Part shown: positions 24,501 through 36,999 of the stretch, piece after piece
Position numbering within the stretch: the stretch's first letter is position 1
Layout of the letters: the number at the start of each line of letters is the position of its first letter
Origin: Blasia pusilla
Taxonomy: Eukaryota; Marchantiophyta; Marchantiopsida; Blasiales
Direction: 5' to 3'
DNA: 64,000 nucleotides
Assembly (NCBI GenBank): GCA_050084515.1
Contig: CM114275.1
Coordinates: 248,001-312,000 of the forward strand
Position numbers and translations under genes: made by a program
The notes under the pieces: model-generated
Told to the model about the DNA's origin: nothing
Database searches by the model: none
Seen by the model: the letters and a program-made list of their open reading frames with translations, nothing else

Positions 24501-26267
24501 AGTTTTTTTTCTGTGCTGAGACGTGTCGACATGAGGGAATTAAATTTAAATTGAATCGGAAGAAAGAAAAGGAGAGGGATATTACATAATATATTTTTTC
24601 CACTTAATGTCACCCGTACATAAGCGGGCAACATGATTTATGATTGAAGAATGTCTTCTTCCCGAAAGAAAAATTGTGACTAGTTTAACAATAGGAAACA
24701 TTTCTTCCACTTTTAACTTTTCGAGATTGATTGATTTTGAAAGTTATAACCTAACTTAACCTAACCTAACCGTGTCGCGCATCCCAGGCCTCTCGCGATA
24801 ATTTAGGAGATTTGGATACTAATTTGGGAATAATACTTGGGCATTTTCTAGAGGGATTTTCTATATATGTCCACTTTCACGTTAATCCTGCGATTCTCAT
24901 GCGGACTGACCGGGCAGGTCGTTAATCTTTTGACCGGAAATGCGTTACCCTATTACCCTGAGTAGCCGGGCCCGGAAGAAAGTGAGAAGAAGTCAAGGAA
25001 AACATGTATCCCTGCCACGAGCCGGCGCCGGCGCCGGAGCCGGAGCCAGCCCACCGGCGTCAAGCATCAACATGTATTCGGTCTGCGCAGTGCGCACAGA
25101 CGCGACGCGAGAGAAAGCAAGCATGGCGGCAGGCATTCAGGGGGAGGGGTGCTGCACCCCGCGCAGTCGAATCGAGAGCACACTAGTGTGTAGGGTCACT
25201 ACCGCGTGGATCCGTGCACGAACTTGTGAGTCGTATTCCCCACCTCCCCGGCGCATCCCCGGGTTCATCTGGAGAAAGAATTCCCATCGTACTCATTGTG
25301 GAGGAAAAGAAAAAGCTCTTCCCTCCGAAATGTGATCAAATTTGGATACCATGAATGGTGGATGTCAAAAGCGAATTAATTCTCTCTACTACGCATCCAT
25401 CGCTATGTTTTAGCTTTATCCTCCTCGGTCCTCTGAACTTAAGAAGTGGATTCGAGACTCGATGCGGAGACCAGCCGTCAGGCCCTATCGGTATGTCAGT
25501 TTCAATTGGACGATCAAAATTGAAGAACAATGTAACTGCAGATTATGGACAGACAAAAGACGAGACTGTGGAATGAATGTTTGTTTTACACCTGTAATCG
25601 GGAGGCGAAATCGCCTTCTCTTGTTGGATGCACTGCTCAGTTACCATGGCGTTCTACTGAAGCACGGAAACGGCGCCTACCTATCTCGACTCGGACTGAC
25701 GGCGTTCAATCGGAGAACAAATCGATTAGGAGGACACGAATCTTGCGGGAATGTGAAGAAAATCTGCACCTACCAGTGACTAGCCGCTCGCAAAGTGATG
25801 ATGGGAGAGAGCACGACGACTCCAAGAACATGCAACATTGACGATTACATAACAAGTGCAAATGCGGGAGCATGGTCACGGTGGACTGTGGAACAATCGA
25901 AGGCCCTTTCATTTACACTAGCTCTGATTGTTGTTACAATAGAGCATGTTTGTGGAGCAAATGTAATGACCAGCAGACGTGCACAATAATAATCCTGTTA
26001 CGCACGTGCTGTAGTCTTTGTCAACATTTCCGAAGCTTCGAGCTGCTGCTACATTGAGCAACCCTTGAGGAAAGCTTGTCGGTTGAATTATGCTACGATC
26101 CTAGTTTCCTAAAGTGATTATTAAACACTAGACTAAAGATTTTCTCGGCTGAAGAGAGAATCTTTTTATCTGCGTATGTCTGCATCTCTTACGCTGTGTG
26201 CGACCTTAAAAGAATGTGCTTATGGCAAGAATGAATGAATTGAGATACATGAAATTATACACTAGGT
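24501..26267. other. Region 3' of PAL with GC-rich low complexity, no secure gene
   Basis: A GCCGGC/GGAGCC-type run lies at 25019-25052 and a short TAACC/CTAACC run at about 24745-24770. Overlapping small frames between 24940 and 26057 show no family signature. One frame (25545-26057, one TGA at about 25839-25841) is cysteine-rich near its end, for example CKCGSMVTVDCGT and DCCYNRACLWSKC, but it lacks supporting context. It is recorded as a finding rather than a gene. Confidence 0.4.
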
Positions 26268-28487
26268 CTAGAGGCGACTAATGGGGATCGGAGCTCCTGC
26301 CCATCCGTCCAAACATTCGAGCAGTGAAGTGGCCAATCGCCCCTCGGTGATAGCCTCGTACACTAACTGAATGTCCTCGCCAGGAGACTTGGTCCCTGTA
26401 CCAACCAAAAGCTTCGTGCCCAAGGATCGAACGAAGGTGTACAGCGGGTAAGTTCGGCAATCGGCGATCCTGTTGGGCACAGCGTCTAGGCCCCCGTCGA
26501 ATTGTTCCCTCGTTGAGAACACGGTGGCTGCCAGTGATTCTTTCAACTCTTCTTCAAAGACCGAGATCTTGCGGAAAATGGCCAAACCATCAGCGGCCTT
26601 GCTGTGATCCATGGCGTGATTCACTATGACTTGCCTCAACGCCCGCACTAGGGGGTAGGTCGCACTGGTGGGATTGTCGACGTATGAGAATGGGGGTGTG
26701 TCTTCAACCGCCTTGAGAAGATCATTCTCGCAAAGTCGGGATGGCCTGTGAACTCCATCCGAGTTGGTCAAGAGAGTCTTTTTGGCAGCACTGGACACCG
26801 CTTGCTTCACACTTGCGAGCATGTTCTCTTCGAGATGTCGGAGATCCACAGCCTGACAAAGGGCGACCAGGAATGTCGACGACATGAGCTTCAAGATCTC
26901 AATGGCTTCAGCCGTCTTGCGAGCCGAGATAAGCCCCAGCGAATTTACGTCCTGATTATGCTGCTCTGCACTCTGCACATGAGAAGTTACAGGGTTTGCG
27001 AGATACTGCAACTCGGAGCAGTATGAAGCCATCGCGATCTCCGCTCCCTTCAAACCGTAGTCCAGACTGGGATCGGGACCTCCCGTCAAATTGGAAGGCA
27101 ACCCGCCGTTGTAGTGATCATTGACGAGCTCGGACATCTGCGCGAACATGAGCTTGCCGATGGCAGCGAGAGCAAGGCGCATGTTATCCATAGACACTCC
27201 GATTGGCGTTCCCTGGAAGTTTCCTCCGTGGACGGCCATATCTCTGGACACATCGATGAGCGGGTTGTCGTTCACGGAGTTGATCTCCCTCTCGATCGAA
27301 TGAGTGGCCGCGCGAATCACTTCGATCTGGGGCCCGAGCCATTGAGGAGAAGTGCGCAGAGCATACCTGTCCTGCTTAGGTTTCCTCAGGGCATCGGTCT
27401 CGCGCAGCTTGGCTGCGGCTTTCATGTACGAACTCCCCTCCAACACATACTCCATGATGGCGGCGGCCTCGATCTGTCCCGGATGGTGCTTCAACTTGTG
27501 AGTGAGGTGATCGGTGAACTCCGGCTTACCCTGCATCACTTCACAAAACATCGCCGACCCAATTTCGGCCAAAAGAGCAAGGATGTTGGCGTCGTAGCAT
27601 GCCATGGAAGCTTGAGCTGCACCCACCGCCGTCCCATTGACGATCGCCAGTCCCTCCTTGGGCCTCAATACAAAAGGATCCACCAATCCGACTTGCTTCA
27701 GAGCCTCCACCCCCGATATCGTCTCACCGCACTCGTTTAATGCTCTGGAGTTGGGTCGGCCCGTGAGCAATCCAGCGATGTAAGAAAGCGGCACGAGATC
27801 TCCCGACGCGGTGATCGTTCCCCTGAGCGGAAGCCTGGGAGTGATGCGCTTGTTGAGAAGCTTCTGCACGGTCTCAAGAATGTCCCACCTTATGCCGGAG
27901 TACCCCTGCATCAGTGTGTTAGTCCTGACCAACATGGCAGCTCGCGTGGTATCCACCGGCAAGACATTGGCCGCATCGTTGCCCAGGACCCCTGCATTCA
28001 GGAAACGGATGAGCTCACGCTGCAATTCGGTCGCTTGGCCAGTGCGGCGGTGGGAGGTGGCTCCAAAGCCCGTGGTGACTCCGTAAATATCTATTCCATT
28101 CTTAATCCTTTCCGTCATCCAATCGGAGCTCTCCTCCACTCTGCCCTTGGCAGTTTCGGCGTCGAGAACCACGGTCACATTCGGATTACGAGCCACGGCA
28201 GTAACCTGCCCAATCGTCAGCGTCACTCCCTGAATCACAACCTCCTTGGATTCCTCGAACTCGTACACCATGCGCTGCACTTCCCTCCAGTGGCTCGTCT
28301 CCATTCTTCTGGCAGTTCTTCCCCAATGCAATGGATCCGCTCCATTTAGTTCCATCGAGCCTTCGCCAATTTTCATTGGAGTCAGACACAATTGCATTGT
28401 CCATACTGCAGTTTTTCCTGCATTGAGATCGAAGGGTAGTGCAGGAATCGATGGTTTTCCTATCGACATCATCATAGTGCTCGCCAT
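26268..28487 (-). CDS. PAL: Phenylalanine ammonia-lyase, intronless
   Basis: The enzyme converts L-phenylalanine to trans-cinnamate and ammonia, the entry step of phenylpropanoid metabolism; it is a cytosolic tetramer in known plants. The 739 residues are the usual plant length. The Ala-Ser-Gly triad that forms the MIO prosthetic group is at residues 227-229 ([16 protein letters not shown]). The catalytic tyrosine loop [19 protein letters not shown] has Tyr135. The substrate-selectivity pair is Phe162-Leu163 (ELIRFLNAG), typical of phenylalanine rather than tyrosine preference, where His replaces Phe. Further conserved blocks are [44 protein letters not shown] and the C-terminal [11 protein letters not shown]. 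The whole gene is one exon, unlike the typical seed-plant PAL, which has one intron, and like bryophyte copies. The first ATG (28487) gives an N-terminus of normal length. No lesion is visible, and it looks functional. Confidence 0.97.
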   Translation of the reverse strand: MASTMMMSIGKPSIPALPFDLNAGKTAVWTMQLCLTPMKIGEGSMELNGADPLHWGRTARRMETSHWREVQRMVYEFEESKEVVIQGVTLTIGQVTAVARNPNVTVVLDAETAKGRVEESSDWMTERIKNGIDIYGVTTGFGATSHRRTGQATELQRELIRFLNAGVLGNDAANVLPVDTTRAAMLVRTNTLMQGYSGIRWDILETVQKLLNKRITPRLPLRGTITASGDLVPLSYIAGLLTGRPNSRALNECGETISGVEALKQVGLVDPFVLRPKEGLAIVNGTAVGAAQASMACYDANILALLAEIGSAMFCEVMQGKPEFTDHLTHKLKHHPGQIEAAAIMEYVLEGSSYMKAAAKLRETDALRKPKQDRYALRTSPQWLGPQIEVIRAATHSIEREINSVNDNPLIDVSRDMAVHGGNFQGTPIGVSMDNMRLALAAIGKLMFAQMSELVNDHYNGGLPSNLTGGPDPSLDYGLKGAEIAMASYCSELQYLANPVTSHVQSAEQHNQDVNSLGLISARKTAEAIEILKLMSSTFLVALCQAVDLRHLEENMLASVKQAVSSAAKKTLLTNSDGVHRPSRLCENDLLKAVEDTPPFSYVDNPTSATYPLVRALRQVIVNHAMDHSKAADGLAIFRKISVFEEELKESLAATVFSTREQFDGGLDAVPNRIADCRTYPLYTFVRSLGTKLLVGTGTKSPGEDIQLVYEAITEGRLATSLLECLDGWAGAPIPISRL

Positions 28488-28572
28488 CTTTCTCGCTATC
28501 CGGCACGGGATATATGATCCGAAGGCCGGAGGCCACGTAAATGACCGTCCCTCTCTCTATTTGGCTGACAGG

Positions 28573-28580
28573 TTATTTAA
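28573..28580 (-). promoter_or_regulatory. Possible TATA box of PAL
   Basis: Read on the minus strand, TTAAATAA lies 86 bases upstream of the PAL start codon, a plausible distance for a TATA box with a short leader. No other evidence supports it. Confidence 0.3.
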
Positions 28581-29059
28581 TCCACAATGAACTTCAAACC
28601 AAATGAGTAAAAGTTGGTAAGACTTACTGACTCTACGCTAGTGAATGCAGCAATCCAACGGAAACCAATCCAATCCCGGGATGAACTAATTCTTTCAAAC
28701 AGCTCTTCGATTCAGTCAGTTACTTCTGGTACCTATCTTCCAGCAATCGATATCCTTCAATGAAATCAACTAAGTTATGGCACTGGGAAGACGACCTGGA
28801 TCAGCAACCTCACGCTCAAAAGTTCAGACAATCTCATTAAGTTCAAACTATCGTCTCCTCCCCGTCAAGCTTGAAACTGGGCAAGAGTGTTGGGGAAGGG
28901 GGGGGGGGGGGGGAAAGAAACTGACAGACTTATGCTGAAGGTTGACTTATATGAGTCCCGACATGTCTAACTAACTCCTTTCGCTGGAGTTACCGTAATC
29001 GGCGTCATCATCTGTTGTCCGCGTCGTTTGGAGATCCGGAGCTTGAAGCTGGCACACGC

Positions 29060-29097
29060 AGCTCCGGTCCCAACTGGACAGAGTCGGGACCGGAGCT
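29060..29097. repeat. Inverted repeat with 12-bp arms
   Basis: AGCTCCGGTCCC (29060-29071) and GGGACCGGAGCT (29086-29097) are perfect complements around a 14-base loop. The word GGAGCTTGAAGC also occurs directly on both sides. Confidence 0.85.
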
Positions 29098-32000
29098 TGA
29101 AGCGCGTCGTTGGACTTGTTGGACTTGGACCGACACCAATCACACTAGTGTAATCGGCATCTGCCAGCTCTGCCGGCGCACTATTATAACTGAAGTTCGG
29201 GTTGAGACGCCGGACAGTCTTGCGGAACAGGTGCTAGGCTTCCGCTTTAAGAATAACACCGCATCTTGTCGTCGTGATTGAGTGTGCTCAAGTGCTAGCT
29301 TCGCTGACATGAACATATGTACATTGTTATACAGGTCGTAAGATCTGTAGGTCCGTGGAAGGCTACTAAGAATAGCGGAAAGAGAGGCTTCTGTGCCTTC
29401 GCAAGCGATATTCGTCGTTGACTTGCATAATCTCTTCAATTGCAAGTTGGGGGGATGAATCAGGCTTCGAGATTTCGTCAAAACATTGCTGAGTGACGTA
29501 GAGAATGGAAGTGATGTGAATCGGCACGCTTAAGTGGAACCCCTAGGCAAGAAATCATGGCGCGCAGATTCCCTGCGGCTGTGGAGACGATCAGATTGCA
29601 CCGGAATATGGTCACTCGAAGTGGACACAAAGCTCCCGCCAAGTTCCCAGATTTCTTCAGCGGTCTCCAGAGGAGAAACAGTCTTCCTTCGCTAGCGCAA
29701 GCTCTCCCGCATCAGGCCCAGAAATTCAACTAGGTCGTTGCGTACGACGACGCGAAGAGTGTGGCAGGAATTCGTTATGACTGGAACACTTCTGTTCCTC
29801 CAGAAGTGGCAGCTTTTTCCCGAACACTGTGTCGTCTCGTTGGAGTCTGTAGACACGGAAATCGATAGTACCTTTTCCTCGGGATCGTCATTGAGAAATC
29901 CGAGGAGAATTTTCTAGTTCGATTGGTCTCTCCCCCATCTCTCCAGTTTCGCTCAAGTCCCGAGCTTCCAAGTTCCGACCGTCTTGAAGCTCGCGTGACA
30001 GCAGTCCAAACGCAGGGGCATAGTTTCTCTGACCAAGGCCGTGGCTACAGCGTCGTGAGTGGCATTTCCGTTCTTGGCTCACTCGTGCACAGCCCCGGCT
30101 GTGGTAATGAAAACTGCCATCGGGCTGAGAAGGACCGCATTCTATGATCTGATGAAAGTTATACAAGAAACTAGAGCGAGTAGGGCCCTGGACCTCACCG
30201 AACTCCGTGTCATACTTCCGACCACTAATGGAACTACGTCTGGATGGCACTACAATTACAATTACAATTCCAGAACTAAGGAATGAATGACTATATTGAA
30301 AGTGGCCAAATTTTCTTCGAATGTCAAATCAACCATCAGCTTCTGGAGAAAACGCAGGTCTCATGAATGTACACACCGTCTTCACATTCCTCGGATCTGT
30401 GTATGAGAGATCTCTCATTCCTCGACTCCCAATTCTAGCAGTACGCGACGTTAGTTCTGCATTCCCCTTTTGAGGGTCTGTGCACTCCATGCTGCCTCAA
30501 CCTCTCCTCGCTTACGTTCTTCTCATGCCGTAAACTGAATCGCTCTTCCACAATATTTCCGCACCTTCGCAATGACCCCCCAGTGCTGCTGAAACTCCAT
30601 GCTCCCCTCTTGTCATCGATACGGAACACAATCCTCTCAAATCTCGATTGAAAAACCTCTCCTGGCCCTGCATTTCACTACCACGCCGTGCGCAGGCGCC
30701 GCCGGCATCAACCGCAACCATCTCGAGAGCCCTGTCTAAGTTTGAATTCAACAATTCTTCGAAATCTTGCCTCAAAATCAATTCGTAGAAAGACGAAATG
30801 AAATCAGCGGTTGAATTCTTTAAAATTCACAGAGCATGAACTCCCAACTCACATACATTTCGTTGCAGACACGAGGCAAACATCAGCAAGTGAGCGGTGT
30901 AAATTGTCTGTAGGAGTGGAGTGGAGTCGAATGGAGTGGACAATGCCGTGGTAATCAGTAGTGTGAGAAGTATACAAATAAGGCGATTTCCGTGTTTGCA
31001 AGAAGTGGCAACAGGTTTTTTTTCTCTAACAGAAGCAACGCGTTCACGTTAGCCATAACATGGCACCACACTTTTGATCATGATCGCATTGTTGGTTGCA
31101 TTTTCACCAGTGACAAGCATCAATCTGCACTACATGCGTAATTTTCTCCGCAAGCCTTCTGTGACACCTAAACGTCTACTGCGACGCCTAACTGAAGTGG
31201 GAAAGCACAATTTCGAACCGCATGAATCGTCAACGGCGAGGACTAACATGGGTCCAAAAAGACTAGCGGACAAAAAATGTGTCTACTCAGACGATGCAGC
31301 TCTGTCATAGTCGGGGCCGTAATCAATCTCCATCCCATCTCATTGGAAAGAATCCCTCTGTCATTGATCCGCTGAGTCCCAGTACAATGCACAAGAGGCA
31401 GACAGTAACTCTTTGGCCACATTGTTTTCATACATGGACGGAATTACGGATCCGTAGTCACTCTTTGCAAATTTCGCCAACGACAAGTACATGCCGCGAA
31501 TTTCCGGTTAGGCGGGTGCCTACCTACACCAATTCCCCGCTGTTTCTGCGAAAATACGAAGAGGTGGAACTCCTGGATCGTGTACAATGCCGTCACTGCT
31601 GTGTACCTTCTCGATTCCCATAGCCAGCGCAAAAGTGGTATCTTCTTCCCGCAAGCCAATCAGCGTCAACTGACCGACGCTTTCGACCTACCGCGCTCAT
31701 TCAGGACATTAAATTTTCTTTTTCCTGGATTCGACTTCGTTACCCTCGCGATCCTTCCGAGTGGCCGCTTTCCCATCGCCTTCCCTTCCTCTAATGGATC
31801 GGCCTTTCCTTCGCCTACTGGAACTCCTACCAACTGCCTGCGATTGGCTACCAGGAAGCACGACTTTCAAACTTCCAGAAATCGTCGGAATCAGCCTCAC
31901 GATTTTGAAGCTATTCGTTGTGATCTGTTCACGAACCGACTAATCTCTTCTCCGAAACTCCTCCCCTCTCCTCCCCGGGAGCAACGCGGCACCTTCATTT

Positions 32001-32664
32001 TTCTGATCTGTTCACGAGCCGCGTCAGCTCCTCTCCGCTTGATCGACCAACCACGGATTTTCCCCGCTACCGCCATCGCCAAAGTGATTTTGACCGAATG
32101 TCGTGACCTTGCATTGCGAGGAAACCGCTGCCATGCCTGTCGGAAGGTTCGCGACGAGAAAAAAACTCTCAACATGGTGACATCGCACTGCTCATATGTA
32201 GGGCAAGCTTTCACGGAGGTAACAAAGGTATCCGAGTCCACCCATTTCAACTCTCAAGTTTGAACACATGAACAACTGGTCCGCTGCCGAAGACTGACGA
32301 CTGCGTTTCAAGTCAAGACTCAAAAGACCAACGACATTTCTGTCCAGTCCGCATGAAAACCGCAACATTCATCTGAATATGGATGTGGATACCTTTGACT
32401 GTTACTCGTCAGTTTTCATTTCCTGACTCCTGCGAAAGTGCACAAGAGAGCGACTTGCCCAACTTAAGATACTGGTATCCAGATCTCAAAAACCAATTAC
32501 TTACTTATTACTTTAAATCATTTTCGAAAGAAATCAACGAAGGTTAAAAAAATGGAATACACAAATTTATTGGTTAGTGTTGAATACCTTTTGCATAATC
32601 GATAATAAATAATAATGTAAGCTTTTTGGTTACTGTTAAATGGCGTTTAGCAAATGTTGGTTGT

Positions 32665-33662
32665 ATGTGTTATTTTTACATTATCGCATGTGTATCTTTA
32701 CTTTAAGTGGGTCCCTTTAAGGGGGTCCCATATTGTGCGCTTTCTTCGAATTCTCTAAAGGGAAGCTCGTAAGCATTTTCGAGATTCATCCATTTTCGTC
32801 TTTTTGGAGAGAGGGATGAGATTCCGTGTGAGTTTATATCTCTCTTGTTGACATATCATAAGCTCAATGCCATTCAATCTCACAAGACTCTATTAAACTC
32901 ATTTTCAGGTTCAATCCACTTCATACATGGAAAGGGTTCATCCCATTCTCTTTTTGTCCATATTCCCCCCCCCCCCCCATTATCTACATCACTTCCTCAT
33001 GAATGTGTTATTTTTACATTATCGCATGTGTATCTTTACTTTAAGTGGGTCCCTTTAAGGGGGTCCCATATTGTGCGCTTTCTTCGAATTCTCTAAAGGG
33101 AAGCTCGTAAGCATTTTCGAGATTCATCCATTTTCGTCTTTTTGGAGAGAGGGATGAGATTCCGTGTGAGTTTATATCTCTCTTGTTGACATATCATAAG
33201 CTCAATGCCATTCAATCTCACAAGACTCTATTAAACTCATTTTCAGGTTCAATCCACTTCATCATGGAAAGGGTTCATCCCATTCTCTTTTGTCCATATT
33301 CCCCCCCCATTATCTACATCACTTCCTCATGAATGTGTTATTTTTACATTATCGCATGTGTATCTTTACTTTAAGTGGGTCCCTTTAAGGGGGTCCCATA
33401 TTGTGCGCTTTCTTCGAATTCTCTAAAGGGAAGCTCGTAAGCATTTTCGAGATTCATCCATTTTCGTCTTTTTGGAGAGAGGGATGAGATTCCGTGTGAG
33501 TTTATATCTCTCTTGTTGACATATCATAAGCTCAATGCCATTCAATCTCACAAGACTCTATTAAACTCATTTTCAGGTTCAATCCACTTCATACATGGAA
33601 AGGGTTCATCCCATTCTCTTTTTGTCCATATTCCCCCCATTATCTACATCACTTCCTCATGA
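32665..33662. repeat. Three near-identical tandem repeats of about 330 bp
   Basis: Copies start at 32665, 33003 and 33333, each with ATGTGTTATTTTTACATTAT, and run to 33662. Lengths are 338, 330 and 330. The differences seen are the length of one C run (14, 8 and 6), a two-base indel in CATACATGG versus CATCATGG, and one T-run step. The unit contains GTGGGTCCCTTTAAGGG and GGGTCCC words but no open frame of note. Near-identity implies recent amplification. Confidence 0.95.
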
Positions 33663-35803
33663 AAGGTTAGGGATGAAAATGGGAATTTGAGACCAATTCT
33701 TTTCTTCTTCCCTTTGCAATGGATAGGGATTAAGTGGCCCTCTTGAATCTCCAAAAAGGCCCATATATTATAATATTTCTATTTATCCATCCGGATAGAA
33801 GGAGAGATCTCTTCCAACTACATATTAACTCTCTACTTCAAAATTAAAACCCTAAAAAAATTTACATCAAAAGTAAAGATCCTTTCAGATGTTTCCATTC
33901 TTTCAGATCCGTTCCTTTTTTTGAAAACTTACCCTTTGCCTATTTAAAATTCCCTATCTCTCATTATCTCCTCTCCTCTTAAAAATTTAAAGCTTGAAAA
34001 TAGATTTCCTAGGAAAGTCTTTCCCGTTGGAAATTGATCCATTTAGAGAAGAAGAAATAAATGGATCTAACTTGATCTCTCCACTAGATTTAATATGTTT
34101 TGAAAAGAAAAAGAAAAAGAAGATTTTGAGGGAATATGTGAGAATATTAAAAAAAAAACTAAGGTTAACTTAATTTGAAATTCAAAGAGAAAGGCATATG
34201 GATTCCAAATTTTTTTTTTCATTCAAAATATAGTACAATGAAAAAAAAGAAAGAAAAGTAAAACTAAGGATATGAAAGAAATCTTCCCTACTGTTATTTT
34301 GATGAAAAATATTTTTTTGTTAAAAAATATTAAATTTTTTAATAATTCTTCATGATAAAACATAAGTTAATTAGTTGTAAAGATTACCAATGCTATAAAT
34401 TATAAAAAATAAATTTTAGAATCTTAAAAAATTTCAACATATTATCTAATTATGAAGGCATTCATGCTCATGCGTATCCATTGCCATCCAAAAGTATTGT
34501 TGATAAAAAAGTAGTGACAACATAGAGAGAAGGAATATAAGAATGGGTGAGTTGATTCTCGAGGCTCTCCAAAAGAATCCATGAGTTTCATGGTTTATCA
34601 CATACCTCAACTTATAGATTTTTCCACTTGCATCAATTGTGATACCTTTTGTATCTACAACCCACCACACCAAGTGAAAATGTGTTGGATCAATAACCAC
34701 CATACAAATATCCTTTATATCAATGGGCTCCCTCATACATACACTAGGACACATGTAGAAGAGGAGGATGAGGAATTTAGGAAATCCAATGCATAGCCAC
34801 ATAGCTATTGCAAGAGGGCATGTAATATTAGATACGTGAGAAGATGGATTTTCCAACTCGGACCATATGAATCTATAGAATTATGTATAGACACACAAGA
34901 TTCAATAACTATCAAGGTTATGGTTTGAATTTTAAAAAATTGGCTAATAAAATTTTCGGATCGTGACGACTTTGATGCCCGGTTTTCGGCATCCATACCC
35001 TATAGAAAATGCAAACCAAGCATAACTTATGGGATATGACTCTCACACTCACAAACCATTATGAGTTACAAAATTTGCAATAAGAGAATGAGTGAAGGCT
35101 GATCCCCTTCTCAATTATGTAGGGTATGTACAAGTAGCCATAAACCTAATCCTAACCATAGTCTCAAGTTATACTAGTTGTGTTTAACTAACCGTTCTTA
35201 AGATAATCGTGCCTGACTAACTAACAAAGATTAAGCTTGCCTACTTCGTGTGAGTACCACATGTAACAATTCACGTGTCCGATGAGCTTGACTTTAACTC
35301 AGTCTTCAATATAGCTGTCGGAGCCTCTCCCTCCCTCCCTCCCTCCCTCCCCCACTCTTGGAAGTTGGCACCCATCTTTTGCACCTCATTTGGCGCCCAA
35401 ACCTTGGGGATCCATCCTCCACTAAGGATGACTCCCCGAACGCCCAACCCCCTACTCGACATCCTTTTTCCCTCAAGCCGGTAGTGTCCCATTCTTAATA
35501 CCCTAGGCGCACCCCTCTCTCGAGCTCCCAACGCTAACCTCCCCTTGGTGCTCTTGAGTTCCTATGCTTGGCGCCCCCTCATGTTGCCTTACGCCCCAAT
35601 TATCATCCCTCCACTAAGCGCCAATGCCCTACAATTCCAAGGCACCTATCTTTCTCAGACGAATCTAGTTGCCATCCAACAAGTTGAACCTTCCTACAGT
35701 TTCCAATGCACTTAGTGCCTAAAATTTTCTTTTGGAGCTTCAAATTTCAGATTATTTTTTTAATGAAAATTTGTGAAATTCTGATATATTGCGATTTTCC
35801 CGA
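33663..35803. other. AT-rich intergenic stretch
   Basis: Homopolymer-rich between 33840 and 34440. The reverse 136-codon frame at 34446-34856 has hydrophobic stretches but no recognised family. A (CCCT)n microsatellite lies at about 35329-35351. From 35380 to 35680 the DNA is C-rich, with repeated TTGGCGCCC/GGCGCACCC words resembling 18930-19110. Confidence 0.45.
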
Positions 35804-35811
35804 CTCTTTTC

Positions 35812-36101
35812 CATGATTGCACAAAAATAGAGATGGACAGAATAGTGACAACATGTCTATGAACATGAACTGGAAGAGGTGGGACCCACAAGGCAAGGCA
35901 AGGGCAAGTGGGGCAATGAGGGGGGAGGGAACGGAAGTAGAGAGAGGAAGAAACCAGAGAGTATGGAATATGAAGGCAAGTGGGGGAAATGGGAAAGAGG
36001 GGGAAGGTGTGGCCCACATGGACAAGTCGTTCCATAGGATAGACATAAGCCCACGAACATGGATATGTCCAGGAAACAGACTTTGTCCATATGCAACCTT
36101 G
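35812..36101. mobile_element. Non-autonomous hAT-like element, 290 bp
   Basis: An exact 8-bp duplication CTCTTTTC flanks it (35804-35811 and 36102-36109), the target-site length of hAT transposons. The ends are CATGATTGCAC on the left and the complement of CAAGGTTGCAT on the right, so the terminal inverted repeats have diverged. The right end matches that of the element at 37000-37383. The interior is purine-rich (GGAGGGAACGG, AGAGAGAGG) and has ACATGTC/GACATA words near both ends. It encodes no transposase. Confidence 0.7.
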
Positions 36102-36991
36102 CTCTTTTCATCCAAAATTTTTCTAGGACATGTCATTCAAAAAAAGCATAATATAAGGAACCGTAATAAAATAGAAATCTTACGATAATAGCCATAATGA
36201 AAGGAATAGGATCCATCTATGACAGATTCACATGGAGAGAATTACGATTAGACATAGCCAAATTTATGATTGGAAATCACTTAAAGAAAAATAAAAAAAA
36301 TTTGAGTTCAGGAGAAAATAAGGAGCTGCCTTTATACATGGTATGATAATATCAAAAGAAGTTGCTCCAGAATATGAGTTTTGAATATTGAACTTCTTAA
36401 AGGCAAGAAATATAGGCAAGACAAAAGCAATGAGGTAAATTGTTGGAAAGGTATGAGAAAAGTCTTAGAGAAATTTCTATAGAACTTGGTAGAAGAATAG
36501 ACTCCAATAGAGAAGGAAGCAAACTAATAATTTAACACACTTAGTATATATTGAAAGAACCAACTCTCAAAGACAATTGTAACAAGATCATACACACATG
36601 AAAACACCATTCAAAGAGAAAGTAAGAAAAGAAATCGGAAACACCAAAATAGAGGATGTGAGTAGATTCAAGCGAAATCCACTAGGAGTCTAGGATTTGA
36701 TTGACATGATTCGATGACTCAAATTTTCAACGATGATCGATAGTGGCTCCATAAGAAGAGCACATTTTATGAAATTGCATCTAGGGATCTATGGGAAAAT
36801 TCTCAAAAGGAGGAGGGTGAGCTGCAACCCTACAAAAATATTAAGAATATTGGCTAACCCAAATATAAGTGGAAAAAAAATCATCCTTAAGTTGAGACTA
36901 CAAGACGTGAACAAATTGTGTCCCATGAGCTAAAAAAAAGAACTAAAATGTAGTTAATAAATCGTAAACAGTCTTCTATATTCTCGTCCCT
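36102..36991. other. Spacer between the two hAT-like elements
   Basis: A 66-codon plus-strand frame at 36733-36933 and a DRFTWRELRLDIAKF-like segment near 36215-36260 may be worn retroelement sequence. No domain is secure. Confidence 0.35.
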
Positions 36992-36999
36992 CTCTTTCT

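Larger units (their letters stand above)
28488..32664. other. Upstream region of PAL and intergenic DNA, no secure gene
   Basis: It contains a G run at about 28899-28914 and a hairpin at 29060-29097. The longest frame is 227 codons on the plus strand (31580-32263). It shows no known domain, has a mixed arginine/serine/proline composition and overlaps long reverse frames, so it is not accepted as a gene. A repeated CTGATCTGTTCACGA-like word lies at about 31919 and 32004. Confidence 0.4.

Noticed and set aside
24745-24770. TAACC/CTAACC run resembling telomere repeats
   Set aside because: Only a few imperfect units; plant telomeres use TTTAGGG, so this is a short simple repeat.
27114-27740. 208-codon plus-strand ORF inside PAL, plus other frames there
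   Set aside because: Antisense shadow of the highly conserved PAL coding sequence; no independent signature.
28896-28914. Poly-G run
   Set aside because: Homopolymer; may be slippage or a sequencing artefact and supports no feature alone.
31580-32263. 227-codon plus-strand ORF
   Set aside because: No recognised domain, overlaps long reverse frames and contains a directly repeated GATCTGTTCACGA word; not enough to call a gene.
32665-33662. CRISPR-like repeat array
   Set aside because: Units are 330 bp with no spacers; this is a tandem duplication in eukaryotic DNA.
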